Shown one piece after another: positions 5,935-9,104 of a stretch of 9,104 nucleotides of DNA. The stretch's first letter is position 1, and each line of letters begins with the position of its first letter. The notes under the pieces are model-generated. The model did no database searches. It was not told the DNA's origin and worked only from the letters and a program-made list of their open reading frames with translations. Source of the DNA: CAYXPG01 sp964564845. GTDB lineage: Bacteria > Planctomycetota > Phycisphaerae > Sedimentisphaerales > Anaerobacaceae. Both the position numbers and the translations under genes were made by a program. The stretch is taken from assembly GCA_964564845.1 (NCBI GenBank), contig CAZMCN010000085.1, positions 1 to 9,104 on the forward strand, given 5' to 3'.

Positions 5935-6924
5935 ATGGATTTTCAAAAAGCCGTTGAGTTAATTAACAAATCGAGCGATGTTTTACTAACGACTCATACA
6001 CGGCCGGACGGCGATGCCTGCGGCTCGGTTGCGGCGATGTATGATGTGCTGGTCGCTCTCGGCAAAAAGGTAAAGCTGTTACTGCTGTCAGACTTGCCCG
6101 GATGGTACGAGTTTTTATTTACTGAAAAGCCGGCGATACTCGATAAAGATGTTACCATCGAGCAGTTAACAGAAGGCCGGGCAGGTGATTTTGACCTGAT
6201 TTTTATTGTCGATACCAACGCTATCAATCAATTACCGAAATTTGACCGATACTTGAAACAGACAGGCTTACCGGTTCTGGTAATCGACCACCATGTAACC
6301 GGTGACGGCCTCGGAAGCGTCGAATTGATTGACACAACCGCCGCCGCTACGGGCCTGATTGTCTTTGATTTGTTTAAATACGCCAAATGGAGGCTAAACG
6401 AAAGAATTGCCCAGGCCCTTTTTGTCACAATAGCTACTGACACCGGCTGGTTCCATTTCGCCAACACCGACAGCAGGGTTTACCGAAGCTGCGCCGAACT
6501 GATTGAGATAGGCGTAAACCCCACCGAAATCTACCATAATTTGTACCAGAATTTCTCACAACGGCGATTCAAGCTGATGACAGCGATGCTCAACACGCTC
6601 GAGTTGCATCTGGACGGCCGATATGCAACGCAGCACATTCTCCAGGCGGATTTTGAGCAAACCGGTGCGCGAGGTATGGACACGGAAAATTTAATTGACG
6701 AATGTAATCGCATCGGCACTGTTGAGGCCGCAGCCTTATTTGTCGAATTAAAGGATGGCCGAATAAAGTGCTCACTTAGAAGCAGGGGGGCGGTTGACGT
6801 TCGTAAAATCGCCGCCAAGTTCGGCGGCGGCGGACACATAATGGCTGCAGGCGTCCATTTACCCGGCCCTCTGAAAAACGCAGCAAAACTCATAAACGCC
6901 GAGGTCGAAAAACAGTTTCAGTAA
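5935..6924 (+). CDS. nrnA: DHH/DHHA1 phosphoesterase, NrnA type (oligoribonuclease and pAp phosphatase)
   Basis: NrnA-type enzymes are cytoplasmic, manganese-dependent, and degrade 2-5 nucleotide RNA oligomers and 3'-phosphoadenosine 5'-phosphate, linking RNA turnover to sulfur metabolism. The DHH domain motifs are present in order: HTRPDGDACGS (H21, D25, D27), VDTN (D93), VIDHH (D118, H119, H120) and ATDTGWF (D169). The DHHA1 substrate-binding domain ends with KFGGGGHIMAAG (295-306). All expected metal ligands are intact, and 329 residues is the normal length. ATG 5935 has AAAGGA (5923-5928) six bases upstream. In many bacteria nrnA follows rbfA, but here it follows a broken rsmE and IS debris, so its usual neighbours are absent. 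It converges on the propeller-dockerin gene with only 34 bases between stops. A related DHH phosphodiesterase acting on cyclic dinucleotide products is the main alternative. Confidence 0.92.
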   Translation: MDFQKAVELINKSSDVLLTTHTRPDGDACGSVAAMYDVLVALGKKVKLLLLSDLPGWYEFLFTEKPAILDKDVTIEQLTEGRAGDFDLIFIVDTNAINQLPKFDRYLKQTGLPVLVIDHHVTGDGLGSVELIDTTAAATGLIVFDLFKYAKWRLNERIAQALFVTIATDTGWFHFANTDSRVYRSCAELIEIGVNPTEIYHNLYQNFSQRRFKLMTAMLNTLELHLDGRYATQHILQADFEQTGARGMDTENLIDECNRIGTVEAAALFVELKDGRIKCSLRSRGAVDVRKIAAKFGGGGHIMAAGVHLPGPLKNAAKLINAEVEKQFQ

Positions 6925-6958
6925 CCACGCATAAACTCAAACGAAAAACTCAGAACCA

Positions 6959-8521
6959 TCAGTCACAGTTTTTGGCCCAGTGAAACAGCAAGGCTCTTAA
7001 ATCCTCAAAATTTACCGAGCCGTTTGCGGTAAAGTCCCCGACAAGTCCCGGCCCCTCCTTTGACCAGTTATCAGCCCAAAATCCGTAATCTCTAAAATCA
7101 ATTTTGCCATCGTTATTTATATTGACTTCGCTGCAATCGTAGCATGGCCTTAGCCACTGCTGACAAAAACCCGCCAAATCCTGTCCGTCGATTTTATTAT
7201 CGTCAATTAAATCCGCTGTCAGCGGATTTTGGTTTTTGAGCCATTCATCGGCGAGAACGCAATAGTCACGCGCATCCACAAAGCCATCTTCGGTAAAGTC
7301 CGCACATCCGACCTTTGGCCCGATGTCGCCAAAAATACCTAAGCCGGCGGCATCCTGACCGTTACTTTGCCATATCGTGACAAAGCTACCGCTATCGCTC
7401 ATTGCTGCCGCTGGACGCTCTTGTTCATCGAGAGTGTAGGTATTTATCCGGAACTGCTCGCCTACTGTTACGGGAGTCGCTATAAACTCACCTGCACTTG
7501 TAAAACGCTGGCCAAAGATGTCTTTTTGGGTGGTAACCGCCTCTGTGTCGCTTTCCCAGACCACAACAAACCGGCCGTCTCCACTCATAGCTGCGGAAGG
7601 ATTTCTTTGGGCGCCATCCTGGTAAGTATTAACAAGTATGGGCTGCTCATGTGTAAAGTGACTCCAATGGTATCTCCTAAGATATACATCATCCTTAAGA
7701 TAAGTATCGGGATGACCGTCCCAGACAATTGCATAATTACCATTAGCATCAACAGCGATGGAAGGCCTGGTTAGTGAACTGAAATTATCCTTATTTACCT
7801 TCGTGGAAAAAAGAAATGGTTCGTTACCGTCGGCCTGGAAGTGCCGGACACGAACCGAATTCAGTGTGCTTTGCCCTGTCCAGACAACTATAATCTCATC
7901 CGTATCATCTATGACAACATCCGGGAATCGGCAAACTGTTGGCTGGTCGCTTATCAAAAGTTCGCCGCCAATCTTTGAGCCGGAACTGTCATACACCTGG
8001 CCGCGTATCGATTTTGTACATGGGTCGGGAATATCCAGACTCTCCCAGACAATTATCAATTTGCCATTATCATTTATTGCAACAGCCGGACTCAACTGTC
8101 TGCTGTCGGTTCTGCTATTGACGCGGAATTCATCAGCTAACGGTGCGCCGTTAGGCTCGAATCGCCGTGCAAAAATATCTTCTTCGCTAACTCCCGGCCC
8201 GTGCCATACCACCACAAAATTACCCGCAGAATCCATTGCGACTGCCGGGGCCTTCTGATTGCCGATGGTTGTGGTATTAATTGGGAATTCACTGCCGAGG
8301 CGGCTGCAATTTGCGTCAAATCGCTTCCCGAAAATACCGTTTGAATTGCCGTCCTGCAGGTAACTACTCCAAACAACCACAAAATCTGAGTTCGAATCCA
8401 TCGCTATAGCGGCATTTTCCTGCTTATTGGATGTGTACGTATTAACCGGGAACTCACCGCCGAAAGTCCAGGTTGATATTGAAATGATATGCAAATATAA
8501 AAAAACCATTCTTTTCACCAA
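6959..8521 (-). CDS. Secreted protein with seven propeller-like repeats and dockerin-like EF-hand repeats
   Basis: The function is unknown and no catalytic motif is seen. A basic start (VKR) and a hydrophobic stretch (5-18) form a signal peptide. Residues about 22-400 hold seven repeats of 53-62 residues, each with a [VI][VIT][VI]W core at W51, W106, W159, W214, W267, W322 and W384; many start like EFPVNTYT and contain an AMDSxGxFVVVW stretch. Seven such units suggest a seven-bladed beta-propeller. The C-terminus has four calcium-loop-like repeats: DFTEDGFVDARDY (408), DLIDDNKIDGQDL (437), NINNDGKIDFRDY (467) and a weaker DFTANGSVNFEDL (496). That is two dockerin type I modules' worth, a common ending of exported planctomycete proteins. 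The start is TTG 8521 or GTG 8518, with AGAGGG at 8528-8533; ATG 8509 would lose the basic residues of the signal peptide. Confidence 0.8.
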   Translation of the reverse strand: MVKRMVFLYLHIISISTWTFGGEFPVNTYTSNKQENAAIAMDSNSDFVVVWSSYLQDGNSNGIFGKRFDANCSRLGSEFPINTTTIGNQKAPAVAMDSAGNFVVVWHGPGVSEEDIFARRFEPNGAPLADEFRVNSRTDSRQLSPAVAINDNGKLIIVWESLDIPDPCTKSIRGQVYDSSGSKIGGELLISDQPTVCRFPDVVIDDTDEIIVVWTGQSTLNSVRVRHFQADGNEPFLFSTKVNKDNFSSLTRPSIAVDANGNYAIVWDGHPDTYLKDDVYLRRYHWSHFTHEQPILVNTYQDGAQRNPSAAMSGDGRFVVVWESDTEAVTTQKDIFGQRFTSAGEFIATPVTVGEQFRINTYTLDEQERPAAAMSDSGSFVTIWQSNGQDAAGLGIFGDIGPKVGCADFTEDGFVDARDYCVLADEWLKNQNPLTADLIDDNKIDGQDLAGFCQQWLRPCYDCSEVNINNDGKIDFRDYGFWADNWSKEGPGLVGDFTANGSVNFEDLRALLFHWAKNCD

Positions 8522-8533
8522 ATCCTACCCTCT

Positions 8534-8589
8534 GGCACGGTTACCACATACAATCGTAACCACCTTGCCGGTATTAAAAAGCCGGCTTT
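8534..8589 (-). promoter_or_regulatory. Structured leader of the propeller-dockerin gene
   Basis: On the - strand the leader contains a GCCGG/CCGGC hairpin within a region that also includes the 12-bp palindrome AAAGCCGGCTTT (8578-8589). A second hairpin follows, GGTTAC with GTAACC around an 11-base loop, extended by GGCA/TGCC. It ends next to the AGAGGG ribosome binding site. The structures could affect translation or mRNA stability. No riboswitch family was recognised. Confidence 0.3.
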
Positions 8590-8607
8590 ATTTGATGTGA
8601 GATGATA

Positions 8608-8613
8608 ATTATA
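8608..8613 (-). promoter_or_regulatory. Candidate -10 of the propeller-dockerin gene
   Basis: A perfect TATAAT reads on the - strand from 8613 to 8608, about 87 bases before the start codon. The hexamer 17 bases upstream, GTGGAT, matches the -35 consensus poorly, so the promoter is only tentative. Confidence 0.3.
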
Positions 8614-8744
8614 TTGAATTTGCTCCGGCTATCCACAAAAAATGGCCGAATACTCAATTTTTAGCCCTGTTTGTGAACAATCTATCGAATTTAAGCGTAG
8701 AGCGCAGGGAGGAATAAAAATATTAAAAAAACATTAAAAAATTC

Positions 8745-8773
8745 TTGACGTTACGTCGATACCGTAATAGACT
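8745..8773 (+). promoter_or_regulatory. Promoter of the small RNA candidate
   Basis: TTGACG (8745-8750, five of six) is followed after 17 bases by TAGACT (8768-8773, four of six). An A/T-rich tract lies just upstream (8714-8743), as in an UP element. Transcription would begin near 8780. Confidence 0.5.
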
Positions 8774-8779
8774 GTACAA

Positions 8780-8938
8780 TAGAAGTGTTAGCTGAGATAT
8801 ATAACAGCTCGCTGGAAAGGTTTAAGGTTAGGGTTTTGGAAGAAATTTTGATAACGTTCAAATTTTTGCTTTAAACTGTTGGTAGACATAAGCTAATGTC
8901 CACGCAAACCGCTGGCAGTTAAAGCAGCGGTTTTTTTT
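8780..8938 (+). ncRNA. Candidate small RNA of about 160 nt
   Basis: The transcript would run from the promoter at 8745-8773 to an intrinsic terminator ending at 8938. There is no ATG-started frame with a ribosome binding site; a 29-codon frame from GTG 8785 has none, and the ATG at 8895 gives eight codons. The RNA can fold into nested stems: TTAGCT (8788-8793) with AGCTAA (8891-8896), GTTTAAGG (8820-8827) with CTTTAAAC (8869-8876), and an apical hairpin in which AAATTTTGA pairs with TCAAATTT around TAACGT. GACAT with ATGTC (8885-8889, 8896-8900) is a competing stem. The rod-like shape recalls 6S RNA, but no family-specific sequence was recognised; SRP RNA motifs are absent. A promoter, nested stems and a good terminator make a real RNA gene likely. 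Confidence 0.5.
8906..8938 (+). terminator. Intrinsic terminator of the small RNA
   Basis: AAACCGCTG (8906-8914) and CAGCGGTTT (8925-8933) form a perfect 9-bp stem around a 10-base loop. The stem runs into eight consecutive T residues (8931-8938). It ends transcription before the tRNA gene. Confidence 0.85.
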
Positions 8939-9032
8939 ATTGCTCTTTATTAAGTCTATAGGTAAACTGGCGGCCAAAGCTGATTCAGGCTTTCGACGAC
9001 TGTACGCTTTAAAAAAGTTGAAGCTGATATAC

Positions 9033-9104
<72 letters not shown>

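Noticed and set aside
7367..8258. + strand frames of 135 and 166 codons opposite the propeller gene
   Set aside because: They mirror the repeat structure of the real gene on the other strand and show no recognisable domain.
8785..8874. 29-codon frame from GTG 8785 inside the small RNA
   Set aside because: There is no ribosome binding site and the start would lie about five bases from the predicted transcript start; the stems and terminator favour an RNA gene.

Overview
The window looks like a chromosomal stretch from a bacterium of about 45% GC. A Planctomycetota host, Phycisphaerae-like, is the best guess. This rests mainly on the secreted protein ending in dockerin/EF-hand-like repeats and on a lone tRNA-Ile(GAU) with no 16S rRNA beside it. 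It is inference: no rRNA or phylogenetic marker was compared.

Layout from left to right. Bases 1-800 hold no convincing gene: A-rich low-complexity sequence, a REP-like hairpin, and a stretch with short, stop-broken, protein-like readings that may be gene debris. A strong extended -10 promoter then drives a ZIP-family (GufA-type) metal transporter on the + strand. Facing it on the - strand are two genes that may be co-transcribed: an exported C69-family dipeptidase and, 87 bases downstream, one open frame encoding TspO, MsrB and MsrA in series. Rightward from the C69 promoter region, a good promoter leads into a broken rsmE whose reading frame continues into the C-terminal end of an IS256-family transposase. 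A 13-bp inverted repeat follows, then an intact DHH/DHHA1 phosphoesterase (NrnA type). Convergent with it is a secreted protein with seven propeller-like repeats and four EF-hand-like repeats. The right end holds a probable small RNA gene with its own promoter and intrinsic terminator, then tRNA-Ile(GAU), cut by the window edge two bases before the end of its acceptor stem and discriminator.

The most notable item is the TspO-MsrB-MsrA fusion. The TspO part is complete, and the join looks like a former intergenic spacer: a Shine-Dalgarno-like AAGGA and an in-frame ATG still sit exactly where a separate msrBA gene would start. This suggests either a trifunctional membrane-anchored protein or two products from one frame, a membrane form and a soluble form. 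The positive-inside rule puts the Msr domains of the full-length form outside the cytoplasm. The other items worth attention are the rsmE/IS256 chimera and the structured small RNA candidate upstream of the tRNA. No CRISPR array, phage module or recognisable defence system was seen.
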